Assembly: GCA_014379045.1 (NCBI GenBank)
Contig: JACMMK010000072.1
Location: 1 to 17,456, forward strand
DNA from: Burkholderiales bacterium
GTDB taxonomy: Bacteria > Pseudomonadota > Gammaproteobacteria > Burkholderiales > CAIKXV01
DNA length: 17,456 nucleotides
Direction of reading: 5' to 3'
The translations under genes and the position numbers were made by a program. The notes below the pieces were generated by a model. The model worked only from the letters and a program-made list of their open reading frames with translations. It ran no database searches and was not told where the DNA came from. Of this stretch, positions 7,815 through 17,328 are shown piece by piece (position 1 is the first letter of the stretch; every line of letters begins with the position of its first letter).

Positions 7815-8842
7815 TATTCCGGTTTGATGTTGGCCACCGAGGCAATGCGCCGATTGCGCTCGATGTCGGTACGCAGCAGCTTCAGCGTTTCCGCCGCCGA
7901 CCTGAAGAACGGATCGAGGCCCGATGCGGCCATGCGCTTCTGCAGCTCGGGTTCCTGCAGCACCAGCCGGATGTCGCCCTCGATCTTCGATACCACCGCG
8001 GCAGGCGTCGCGGACGGTGCGAGAAAGCCGTAGTAGTTCTCGAACGCGAAGTTCTTGAGTTCGGGAACCCCGGAGTCGCGGAACGTGGGAATCTCGGGCG
8101 CGAGCGGCGAGCGGTTCTGACTGCTGAGCGCGATCGCCCGCAGCTTGCCCTGCTGCACGAACGGCAATGCGGTGGCGAGTGTCACCGCGGCAATGTCGAG
8201 CTGGCCGCCGACCACGTTGGCGACCGCGCCGGCGCAGCTGTGCGGGATATGCAGCGCGGCGGTCTTGGTGTCGTACTTGAAGGTTTCCATCGTGAAGTGG
8301 TGCGCGCTCGCCATGCCGCAGCTGGCGTAGTCGAGCTTGTCCGGCTGCGCACGCAGCAGGCCGGTGAATTCCTGCAGCGTGCTCGCCTTCACGCGCGGGT
8401 GGACGACCACTACGATCGGTGCCGAGGCCGCCAGCGCTACCGGCTTGAAATCGCGTGTCAGGTCGAACGACAGGTTCTGCAGCAGCGCCGCATTGACTGT
8501 ATGCGACGCCCCGACCACCAGCAGCGTGTAGCCGTCCGGCGTGGCACGCGACACCAGCTCGGCGCCGAGGCTGCCGCCCGCGCCGGTGCGGTTCTCGACG
8601 ACCACCGGCTGCTTCCACAGCTCGCTCAGGCGCGCACCGACGATGCGGCCGGTGAGGTCGGCACCACCGCCGGGCGAGAAAGTCGCCACCAGACGGATCG
8701 GTTTGGTCGGCCACGCTTGCGCCGATGCGGGATGCGGCACTGCCAGCGCAAGCGTGGCGCAGACCATAGCCGACGGAGCGACCCAACGTGACTGCTGGAT
8801 CAGGCGGAGCGCGAGAGTGCGCGAGTATCGTTGCATCGACAT
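7814..8842 (-). CDS. Bug/TctC-family periplasmic solute-binding receptor (copy B)
   Basis: A 342-residue receptor closely similar to copy A along the whole mature chain, including long identical blocks such as LQEFTGLLRAQPDKLDYASC and ELVSRATPDGYTLL. The two are tandem paralogues from a local duplication. The N-terminus is longer (about 41 residues, cleavage near PASA|QAWPTKP) with a hydrophobic core VAPSAMVCATLALAV. The same unusual IPHSCA loop (residues 199-204) replaces the family's VPYKG. The start is ATG 8842 with AGAGG eight to twelve bases upstream; a second ATG at 8836 is also possible. It is transcribed in the same direction as copy A and the hydroxylase genes, with a 193-base gap to nadC upstream that contains a strong inverted repeat and probably its promoter. 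Confidence 0.92.
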   Translation of the reverse strand: MSMQRYSRTLALRLIQQSRWVAPSAMVCATLALAVPHPASAQAWPTKPIRLVATFSPGGGADLTGRIVGARLSELWKQPVVVENRTGAGGSLGAELVSRATPDGYTLLVVGASHTVNAALLQNLSFDLTRDFKPVALAASAPIVVVVHPRVKASTLQEFTGLLRAQPDKLDYASCGMASAHHFTMETFKYDTKTAALHIPHSCAGAVANVVGGQLDIAAVTLATALPFVQQGKLRAIALSSQNRSPLAPEIPTFRDSGVPELKNFAFENYYGFLAPSATPAAVVSKIEGDIRLVLQEPELQKRMAASGLDPFFRSAAETLKLLRTDIERNRRIASVANIKPE

Positions 8843-8919
8843 GGTTGCCTCTTGGTTTCGGAAGACCGTCGAACAGGCAATGTGCGTGCCAGCGCTGACC
8901 GCCGTGATGATGTGCCGTG

Positions 8920-8963
8920 CGCTCAACGTCCCCGGATCGAACGATGGCCGGGGACGTTGAGCG
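8920..8963. repeat. Perfect 16-bp inverted repeat between nadC and Bug copy B
   Basis: CGCTCAACGTCCCCGG (8920-8935) and CCGGGGACGTTGAGCG (8948-8963) are exact reverse complements around a 12-base spacer. The spacer itself can pair further (ATCG with CGAT). It lies about 73 bases after the nadC stop and 78 bases before the Bug copy B start, read on the minus strand. There is no T-run on either side, so it is either a Rho-assisted or mRNA-stabilising hairpin after nadC, or an operator for the receptor-hydroxylase operon. The sequence cannot decide between these. Confidence 0.6.
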
Positions 8964-9035
8964 AGCCCGACTCGGCTAAGTCGATCCCCTCATCAAACAG
9001 GTGACGGGTCCCTCGCCGCGGGCCTCGCGTGCTTG

Positions 9036-9881
9036 TCAACCCTCGAAGCGCATCGACAGATCGAGCGCGTGCACGTCCTTCGTCAAGGTGCCGATCGAAA
9101 TTCGTCCGACACCGGTCTGCGCGATCGCGACGACGGTATCGAAGGTGATCCCGCCCGAAGCTTCGAGCTCAGCCCTGCCGGCGGTGAACGCCACCGCCGC
9201 GCGCATCCGCTCGACGGTGAAATTGTCGAGCAGGATCAGCTTCGCACCGGCATCGAGCGCCTCGGCGAGCTGTGCCTCGGTCTCGACCTCGACCTGCAGC
9301 GGCGCGCCCGGCGCGACCCTGGCCGCCGCCTCGATCGCTGCGGTGATGCTGCCCGCCGCAGCGATGTGGTTCTCCTTGACCAGCAGCATGTCGTACAGGC
9401 CCATCCGGTGGTTGGCACCGCCCCCGGTCACCACCGCGTACTTCTGCGCGAAGCGCAACCCGGGCAGGGTCTTGCGCGTATCGAGGATCTTCGCCCGCGT
9501 ACCGCGCACAGCATCGACATACTGCCGGGTACGGGTGGCGATGCCGGACAGCAACTGCACGAAATTCAGCGCCGTGCGCTCGCCGGTCAGCAGCGCGCGC
9601 GCAGGTCCGGACAGACTGCACAGCCGTTGCCCGGGTCCGACCCGTTCGCCTTCGCCGACGGCCCACTCGATCGCCACCGAAGGATCGATCTGCCGGAACA
9701 CTTCCTCGAACCAGGGCCGTCCGCACAGCACCGCCGCCTCGCGGGCGATGACGCGGGCGCGCAATGGCGCATGCTTCACAATCAGCGTCGCGGTGAGATC
9801 GCCGCTGCCGATGTCCTCGTCGAGTGCGCGTTGCACGTCGGTACGAGCTTGCCGGTCGATCTGCTCCCTCGAAAACGACAT
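9036..9881 (-). CDS. nadC: Nicotinate-nucleotide pyrophosphorylase (quinolinate phosphoribosyltransferase)
   Basis: A 281-residue NadC. It converts quinolinate and PRPP to nicotinate mononucleotide, CO2 and pyrophosphate in de novo NAD synthesis, in the cytoplasm. Diagnostic segments are the N-terminal DEDIGSGDLTATL, DTRKT at 134-138 followed by PGLRFAQKYAVVTGGG, then NHRMGLYDMLLVKENHI, and the phosphate-binding C-terminal blocks LEASGGI and GVGRISIGTLT. Length is normal. I prefer ATG 9881; a TTG at 9902 would add seven residues. nadA and nadB are not in the window. It reads towards the Bug and hydroxylase genes and is divergent from the glutamate-synthase-like gene, sharing a roughly 120-base upstream region with no strong promoter boxes visible. 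Confidence 0.97.
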   Translation of the reverse strand: MSFSREQIDRQARTDVQRALDEDIGSGDLTATLIVKHAPLRARVIAREAAVLCGRPWFEEVFRQIDPSVAIEWAVGEGERVGPGQRLCSLSGPARALLTGERTALNFVQLLSGIATRTRQYVDAVRGTRAKILDTRKTLPGLRFAQKYAVVTGGGANHRMGLYDMLLVKENHIAAAGSITAAIEAAARVAPGAPLQVEVETEAQLAEALDAGAKLILLDNFTVERMRAAVAFTAGRAELEASGGITFDTVVAIAQTGVGRISIGTLTKDVHALDLSMRFEG

Positions 9882-10003
9882 CCGCGCGGCCTCGATTGCC
9901 AACAGTCGCCGATTCTAGCAATTGCGCTTGTCAGCGGCGGGATCGGCAGCCTACAGTTGGTAACGGCGCGGCCGCCACCACTAGAACAAGACCGGAAGTC
10001 ACC

Positions 10004-11512
10004 ATGTCGGACATGACACAAGTCGTCACCTGGGGGTTGGGCACGCTGGCGGGCTTCATCATCATCGTCGGCTTGATTTTCGTGCTGCTGCGCGACATCA
10101 CCCAGAAGCAGCACACGATCCTGCGCAATTTTCCGGTCGTCGGGCATCTGCGCTATTTCTTCGAGAGCCTGGGCGAGTATTTCCGCCAGTATTTCTTTGC
10201 CGGCGATCGCGATGAAATGCCGTTCAACCGCGCGACACGCGCCTGGGTCTACCGGCTGGCGAAGAACGAAGGCGGCATCATCGGTTTCGGATCGACCTAC
10301 GATCTGCGCCAGCCGGGGTCGATCCTGTTCGTCAACGCGCCGTTCCCGATCCTCGAAGCCGACCAGCTGCCGACGCCGGCCCTGTCGATCGGCGAGGGCT
10401 GGTGTCGCTATCCTTTGCTCGGCCGGTCGCTGGTGAACGTAAGCGGAATGAGCTTCGGTGCGATTTCGGCGCCAGCGGTGCGGGCGCTTTCGAGGGGAGC
10501 GAAGGAGGCGGGCTGCTGGATCGACACCGGCGAGGGCGGGCTGTCACCGCATCACCTCGAAGGGGGCTGCGACGTGATCATGCAGATTGGCACCGCAAAA
10601 TACGGTGTGCGGAAGCTCGACGGCAGCTTGGACCGCGAGCGCGTGCGCGAACTCGGCCACGTGGTGAGCGCGTTCGAGATCAAGCTGTCGCAGGGCGCGA
10701 AGCCGGGCAAGGGCGGCGTGTTGCCGGCGATGAAGGTGACCGAGGAGATCGCGACGATCCGCGGCATTGCGGTCAACCAGGATTCGATCAGTCCAAACCG
10801 CCATCTCGATATCGCGAATATCGACCAGCTGCTCGACCAGGTGATGCTGATTCGCGAGCTCTCCGGTCGGCCGTGCGGCGTGAAGACGGCGGTCGGCGGT
10901 TGGGAATTCATCAAGGAGCTGTGCGAGGCGGTGCTTCGGCGCGGTGAAGACTCGGCGCCTGATTTCATCGTCATCGACGGCGCCGAGGGTGGCAGCGGCG
11001 CGGCGCCGCAGGTGCTTGCCGACCATATGGCCCTGCCGATCACCGAGGCGCTGCCGCGGGTGGTCGACGCGCTGCTCGAAGCCGACCTCAAACAACGGAT
11101 TCGCGTCGTCGCCTCAGGCAAGCTGGTGACCTCTGCGAAAGCGTCCTGGGCGTTGTGTGCGGGCGCCGATTTCATCAACACCGCGCGCGGTTTCATGATG
11201 GCGCTGGGCTGCATCCAGGCGTTGCGCTGTCACACCAACACCTGTCCGACCGGGGTGACCACCCACAACAAACGACTGCAACGTGGTCTGGTGGTCGAGG
11301 AGAAATACCTGCGTGTCGCGCAATACGCGAGCAACATGGTGAAGGAGATTGACATGATCGCCCACTCGTGCGGCGTGCGTCATGCACGCGAGTTGCGGCG
11401 CGAGCATGTGCGGATCGTGCAGGATGCGAACTCGAGCATCGCGCTCAACATGCTGTGCCCGTACCCGGCCGGCGGCGGACGTAAACCGGCACGCGATCGC
11501 GCGATTGCCTGA
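10004..11512 (+). CDS. Membrane-anchored FMN-binding glutamate synthase family protein
   Basis: A 502-residue protein equal to the FMN-binding synthase domain of glutamate synthase without the glutaminase, central or beta-helix domains. Residues about 7-30 are a membrane span (WGLGTLAGFIIIVGLIFVLL), followed by a basic segment. The barrel includes NVSGMSFGAIS, GEGGLSPHH, KLSQGAKPGKGGVLP, and FIVIDGAEGGSGAAP. C403, C409 and C414 in CIQALRCHTNTCPTG match the CX5CX4C spacing of the 3Fe-4S cluster in GltB. These stand-alone proteins are common in bacteria but their reaction is not settled. Without a glutaminase domain it cannot by itself use glutamine as GOGAT does. ATG 10004 (GGAAG upstream) is preferred because the 60 upstream in-frame codons overlap nadC and look non-coding. 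It converges on the DUF2970 gene with a 29-base gap. Confidence 0.9.
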   Translation: MSDMTQVVTWGLGTLAGFIIIVGLIFVLLRDITQKQHTILRNFPVVGHLRYFFESLGEYFRQYFFAGDRDEMPFNRATRAWVYRLAKNEGGIIGFGSTYDLRQPGSILFVNAPFPILEADQLPTPALSIGEGWCRYPLLGRSLVNVSGMSFGAISAPAVRALSRGAKEAGCWIDTGEGGLSPHHLEGGCDVIMQIGTAKYGVRKLDGSLDRERVRELGHVVSAFEIKLSQGAKPGKGGVLPAMKVTEEIATIRGIAVNQDSISPNRHLDIANIDQLLDQVMLIRELSGRPCGVKTAVGGWEFIKELCEAVLRRGEDSAPDFIVIDGAEGGSGAAPQVLADHMALPITEALPRVVDALLEADLKQRIRVVASGKLVTSAKASWALCAGADFINTARGFMMALGCIQALRCHTNTCPTGVTTHNKRLQRGLVVEEKYLRVAQYASNMVKEIDMIAHSCGVRHARELRREHVRIVQDANSSIALNMLCPYPAGGGRKPARDRAIA

Positions 11513-11541
11513 GGCGTCTGCGCCCAGATAGGCGCGCCGCA

Positions 11542-11883
11542 TCAGGCCGTGACGAAGAACACCAACGCGAGCAGACCGGCGACGACAATCGCCGCACCGA
11601 CCAGGCCGCCGATGATCGCTTGCACCGGCGTGATCGAAGCGCTGTCGGCTTCGAGCCCGGCGCTCCCACGCACGCCGAAGAAGCTCGACACCACGGCTTT
11701 CACGACGGACAAGGGGCTGGCCCGCGCTGCCGCCGATCGGGCGACGGCGCAGACCGGGGCGGGCGCGGGAGACCGCCCGTGCGTTTCAGACAGATGCGCG
11801 CCCGGGGACAGGATGTCGGACGACGGCGCAGCAGGCAGTGGGCCGTTCGTCGATCGTGTTTCCGTGGATCGTTCTCGTTCCAT
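11542..11883 (-). CDS. DUF2970 family small membrane protein
   Basis: A 113-residue protein. Residues 57-113 match the DUF2970 family: SPLSVVKAVVSSFFGVRG, then ITPVQAIIGGLVGAAIVVAG and a C-terminal hydrophobic end (LLALVFFV). This gives one or two membrane segments. The family is typical of betaproteobacteria and has no assigned function. The first 55 residues are polar and proline/alanine-rich, longer than the short leader I expect for this family, and the ATG at 11883 has no clear Shine-Dalgarno, so the true start may be further in. It is divergent from clpB across 132 bases. Confidence 0.75.
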   Translation of the reverse strand: MERERSTETRSTNGPLPAAPSSDILSPGAHLSETHGRSPAPAPVCAVARSAAARASPLSVVKAVVSSFFGVRGSAGLEADSASITPVQAIIGGLVGAAIVVAGLLALVFFVTA

Positions 11884-11959
11884 GCAGCGAGGGTGCGGGC
11901 GCGAGGGTGTGAAAGCAAGTCGTTCATCGGTCGTTTATCGGGCGCGACCGGGCCTGACG

Positions 11960-11987
11960 CTTGAAAGATCGCCGGATGTCCCCAACT
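11960..11987 (+). promoter_or_regulatory. Sigma-32 (RpoH) heat-shock promoter of clpB
   Basis: CTTGAAA at 11960-11966 is the exact sigma-32 -35 element. After a 13-base spacer, CCCCAACT at 11980-11987 matches the CCCCATnT -10 element at all but one base. The predicted start near 11994 leaves a leader of about 20 bases before ATG 12016. Spacing and position make this a confident call. Confidence 0.85.
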
Positions 11988-12015
11988 CGTTGGTCATCCA
12001 ACAGGGAAACCGACG

Positions 12016-14596
<2,581 letters not shown>

Positions 14597-14598
<2 letters not shown>

Positions 14599-14632
14599 TC
14601 GTCCCGATCGTTGCGATCGCTCCGATCGTTAC
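14597..14632 (+). repeat. Four imperfect 9-bp tandem repeats after clpB
   Basis: GATCGTCCC, GATCGTTGC, GATCGCTCC and GATCGTTAC follow one another without gaps, the first beginning inside the clpB stop codon. Each begins with the invariant GATCG. The array is non-coding. A clear T-tract terminator is not seen between clpB and the convergent isomerase gene. Confidence 0.6.
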
Positions 14633-14685
14633 GGCCCGGGCCTGCGAGCACTCGCGTGGTCCGGACGCCCTCATACCGGGAAGCC

Positions 14686-15273
14686 TCAGGCCGACAGGGC
14701 CTCGTCGAGAAAATCGAGGCGGTCCTGACCCCAGTACAGCACGTCGCGATAGACGTAGCTCGGCGTGCCGAAGCAGCCGCGATCGACCGCCTCCTGGTGG
14801 CTTGCCTTCCATGCCGCCACGATCTCCGGCGTGTCCTGCAGGGCGAACAATTTCGCGCCGTCGAGACCTACCGCATTGGCGACCTCGATGCGCACGGTCG
14901 CGTCCTTGACGTCGCGCTCTTCGCTCCACAGCGCGTGCAGCAGCGCGTGACTTAAGCGCAACGCGTCCCAGCCGAGCCGGTCCGCGGCGATCACCATCCG
15001 TGCGCTGAACTGCGGATCGGTCGGGTAGTGTTTCGGACGCAGCACCAACGGCATGTTCAGACGCTTGCGCCAGCGGTCGAGCTCGACCTCGTGATAGCGC
15101 TGACGCGCGTCGGGACGGCTGCGCAGCGGAATGCCGCCGTTCTCCTGCAGGATCGTGGTGGGGCGGATGACGACCTCGAGGTCGTGCTTCTGCACGAGCG
15201 CGTCGAAGCTGAGCCCGCCGAGATAGGCCCAGGGCGAGGACAGCGAGTGGAAGTAGTGGACGATCTTCTTCAT
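14686..15273 (-). CDS. 2-hydroxychromene-2-carboxylate isomerase-like (DsbA/GST kappa fold)
   Basis: A 195-residue thioredoxin-fold protein of the DsbA/HCCA isomerase group. The N-terminus HYFHSLSSPWAYLGG aligns with the family FDFLSPYAYL motif. Ser13 sits at the catalytic or glutathione-contacting serine instead of the CXXC of DsbA. The C-terminal GTPSYVYRDVLYWGQDRLDFL is the family's cis-proline and WGQDRL signature. HCCA isomerase interconverts 2-hydroxychromene-2-carboxylate and trans-o-hydroxybenzylidenepyruvate in naphthalene breakdown and uses glutathione. Many homologues lie outside such pathways and act on unknown substrates, and no naphthalene genes are present here. ATG 15273 is chosen from the family N-terminus; the 24 upstream in-frame codons look non-coding. 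It faces clpB and is divergent from a Bug gene. Confidence 0.85.
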   Translation of the reverse strand: MKKIVHYFHSLSSPWAYLGGLSFDALVQKHDLEVVIRPTTILQENGGIPLRSRPDARQRYHEVELDRWRKRLNMPLVLRPKHYPTDPQFSARMVIAADRLGWDALRLSHALLHALWSEERDVKDATVRIEVANAVGLDGAKLFALQDTPEIVAAWKASHQEAVDRGCFGTPSYVYRDVLYWGQDRLDFLDEALSA

Positions 15274-15427
15274 GTCGTAGCCAATCGTGGGTGTTGCCGA
15301 AGGGTGTGACAGCGCATGGGAATGCCGCACGCACGGCGTCGTCACCGAACGCCGTAGGTATACTCGAAACGCAGTGTAGCGTTACTCGCGCGCGCGAGAC
15401 ATCCCTCGATTCAACCGGAAATCGCCG
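15274..15427. promoter_or_regulatory. Divergent upstream region of isomerase and Bug copy C
   Basis: These 154 bases must hold the promoters of both neighbours. TATACT at 15359-15364 is a good -10-like box towards the Bug gene, but no convincing -35 lies 16-18 bases upstream. Because GTATAC is self-complementary it could also serve the other strand. Downstream are two inverted repeats: AACGC-6-GCGTT at 15368-15383, and the 14-base palindrome CTCGCGCGCGCGAG at 15385-15398, which could be a regulator site. No regulator gene is adjacent. Confidence 0.35.
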
Positions 15428-16447
15428 ATGCAAGCACTCGTTTGCCGATCCTGCTCCACCCATTCCCGCGATGCGGCGCGCCTCGCCGCGGTCGTGATTG
15501 GCGTCGGCCTCGGCAGCGCCGCGCTCGCACAGCCCTCGGGCTCAGGCAACTGGCCCGATCGACCGATCCGACTGGTGGTGCCGTTTGCGGCGGGCGGCGC
15601 GCTCGATGTCGTCGGGCGCATCCTCGGCCAGAAACTCACCGAGAGCCTCGGCCGCGCGATCCTGATCGACAACCGCCTCGGGGCGGCCGGCAACATCGGC
15701 GCCGAGTACGTGGCGAAGGCCATGCCCGACGGCTACACCTTGCTGATGTCGTCGGTGACGACGCAGGCGATCAGCATGACGCTGATCGCGAAGCCGCCGT
15801 ACGACTTCGTGCGCGACTATGCACCGGTTGCGCTGGTGGGGTCGGCGCCGCTCGCGCTGATCGTCCATTCGTCGTTGCCGGTGAAGAGCGTGCGTGAGTT
15901 CATCGCGCTCGCGAAGGCGCGTCCGGGCGAACTCAACTATTTCTCGTCGGGCACCGGCAGCGGCACGCACATGGGGGGCGCGCTGTTCGACCAGATGGCC
16001 GGCATCCGCACGACGCACGTGCCGTACAAGGGCGGTGCCGCCGGCATCAATGATCTGCTCTCGGGGCAGATCCACTTTTCGTTCTCGACGATCGGGCTCG
16101 CGGTGCCGTATGTAGAGGCCGGACGGATCAAGTTGCTGGCAGTGGGCTCGACCCGACGCTACTCGCGTTTGCCGAACGTGCCGACGATCGCCGAATCGGG
16201 CGTCAAGGGGTACGAAGCCGAGCAGTGGTACGGCGTCGTGGCACCCGCGGGAACGCCGGTGCAGATCGTCAACCGCCTGGCCGGCGAGTTGAAGACGATC
16301 GTCGCGGCCGCCGACGTACGCGACCGGTTCTTCGCGCAGGGGGTCGAGCCGGTCTACGCGGGGCCCGACGAGTTCGCGGCCTACATCAAGACGTCCGTGA
16401 CCAAGTTCGGGAAGATCGTTCGGGACATCGGGCTCAAACCCGAATAA
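15428..16447 (+). CDS. Bug/TctC-family periplasmic solute-binding receptor (copy C)
   Basis: A 339-residue receptor. The signal peptide covers about residues 1-35 (arginine then AAVVIGVGLGSAALA, cleavage before QPSGSGNWP). The mature part has WPDRPIRLVVPFAAGGALDV, DNRLGAAGNIGAEYVAKAMP, the canonical HVPYKGGAAGINDLLSGQ loop, and VPTIAESGVKGYE before EQWYGVVAPAGTP. It therefore keeps the standard ligand loop that copies A and B have lost, and is a distant paralogue of them. No TctAB membrane proteins are in the window, so it is an orphan receptor. The divergent isomerase gene hints at an aromatic or carboxylate ligand, weakly. The next gene, an ion channel, starts 74 bases downstream on the same strand. 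Confidence 0.93.
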   Translation: MQALVCRSCSTHSRDAARLAAVVIGVGLGSAALAQPSGSGNWPDRPIRLVVPFAAGGALDVVGRILGQKLTESLGRAILIDNRLGAAGNIGAEYVAKAMPDGYTLLMSSVTTQAISMTLIAKPPYDFVRDYAPVALVGSAPLALIVHSSLPVKSVREFIALAKARPGELNYFSSGTGSGTHMGGALFDQMAGIRTTHVPYKGGAAGINDLLSGQIHFSFSTIGLAVPYVEAGRIKLLAVGSTRRYSRLPNVPTIAESGVKGYEAEQWYGVVAPAGTPVQIVNRLAGELKTIVAAADVRDRFFAQGVEPVYAGPDEFAAYIKTSVTKFGKIVRDIGLKPE

Positions 16448-16450
16448 CGA

Positions 16451-16502
16451 GCACGCGCGAGGTCGTGCGGCGCGGGGGCGAGTGACACGCCCGAGGTCGG
16501 GC
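16451..16502 (+). repeat. Two small hairpins between Bug copy C and the channel gene
   Basis: GCACG (16451-16455) pairs with CGTGC (16464-16468), and GCCCGA (16489-16494) pairs with TCGGGC (16497-16502). Both hairpins contain the shared core CGAGGTCG. The first could be a weak terminator for the Bug gene; the second ends 19 bases before the channel start and could affect its translation. There is no T-run. Confidence 0.35.
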
Positions 16503-16521
16503 ATCGAAGGGGTGCAAGTTC

Positions 16522-17328
16522 ATGCTTTCGTTATCACGGCGCATCGTGGCCGACGTGCGTTTCGAGCGCTTCATCATCGCGCTGATCGTATTCAACGGCG
16601 TGCTGGTCGGGCTCGAGACATCGGCGAGCTTCGTTGCACGTTACGGTGCCGCGATCGAGTTGCTGCATCATGTGATCCTTGCCGCCTTCGTTCTCGAAGT
16701 GGTGTTCAAGCTCGCCGCCGTCGCGCCGCAGTTCGGCCGCTATTTCCGCGACAGCTGGAATCTCTTCGATTTCACGATCGTCGCGTTGTCGCTGCTGCCG
16801 TTCTCGGGAGAGCTGGCCATGGTGGCCCGGCTCGTGCGCCTGCTGCGCGTGATGAGACTGGTGTCGGCGCTGCCCAAGCTGCGGCTCGTCGTGGCGACGC
16901 TCGTGAACGCGCTGCCCGGCATGGGTCATGTGCTGATGCTGGTCGCACTGCTGTTCTACATCTATGGCGTGGCCGGGTTCCATCTGTTCCATGAACACGA
17001 TCCCGAACGCTGGGGCACACTGGGGGTCGCGCTGCTCACGCTGTTCCAGATCGCCACGCTCGAAGGTTGGGCCGAAGTGATGCAGACGGCCATGGAAGCG
17101 CTGCCCTGGGCGTGGACGTATTTCGTCTCGTTCGTCGTCATCGGCACGTTCGTGATGCTGAACATGTTCATCGCGGTAGTGATCAACAGTCTCGAAGAGA
17201 GCAAGGCCACCGAGCTCGTCATTGCGCGCGACCCGCCGACGGGGCAGGAGATCCTGGAAGAGCTGCGCGGGGCGCGCGAAGCGCTCGCGAAGCTCGAGGC
17301 GCGGATCGAGGCTGCCCGACCGCAGTGA
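16522..17328 (+). CDS. Single-domain voltage-gated cation channel (NaChBac/Nav-Cav type)
   Basis: A 268-residue six-helix ion channel subunit of the inner membrane, expected to form a tetramer. S1 is about 16-34, S2 46-68 with Glu59, S3 79-95 with Asn80 and Asp83. S4 is 98-115 with four arginines three residues apart (R103, R106, R109, R112). S5 is 133-155 and the pore loop 165-188. S6 is 197-224, ending FVMLNMFIAVVINSL. A charged helical tail (about 240-265, EELRGAREALAKLEARIEAA) matches the C-terminal coiled coil of bacterial channels. The filter is TLEGWAE (179-185), not the sodium-type TLESWSM. Glycine at filter position 4 and an acidic residue at position 7 resemble native prokaryotic CavMr and domains I and III of eukaryotic Ca2+ channels. 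Ca2+ selectivity is inferred. The stop overlaps the next start (GTGA). Confidence 0.93.
   Translation: MLSLSRRIVADVRFERFIIALIVFNGVLVGLETSASFVARYGAAIELLHHVILAAFVLEVVFKLAAVAPQFGRYFRDSWNLFDFTIVALSLLPFSGELAMVARLVRLLRVMRLVSALPKLRLVVATLVNALPGMGHVLMLVALLFYIYGVAGFHLFHEHDPERWGTLGVALLTLFQIATLEGWAEVMQTAMEALPWAWTYFVSFVVIGTFVMLNMFIAVVINSLEESKATELVIARDPPTGQEILEELRGAREALAKLEARIEAARPQ

Noticed and set aside
9903..10003. A shared divergent promoter between nadC and the glutamate-synthase-like gene
   Set aside because: A promoter must be there or nearby, but no pair of boxes with acceptable spacing stood out, so none is annotated.
9001..10016. Long plus-strand frames opposite nadC
   Set aside because: The composition is typical of antisense frames, and nadC on the other strand carries every family motif.
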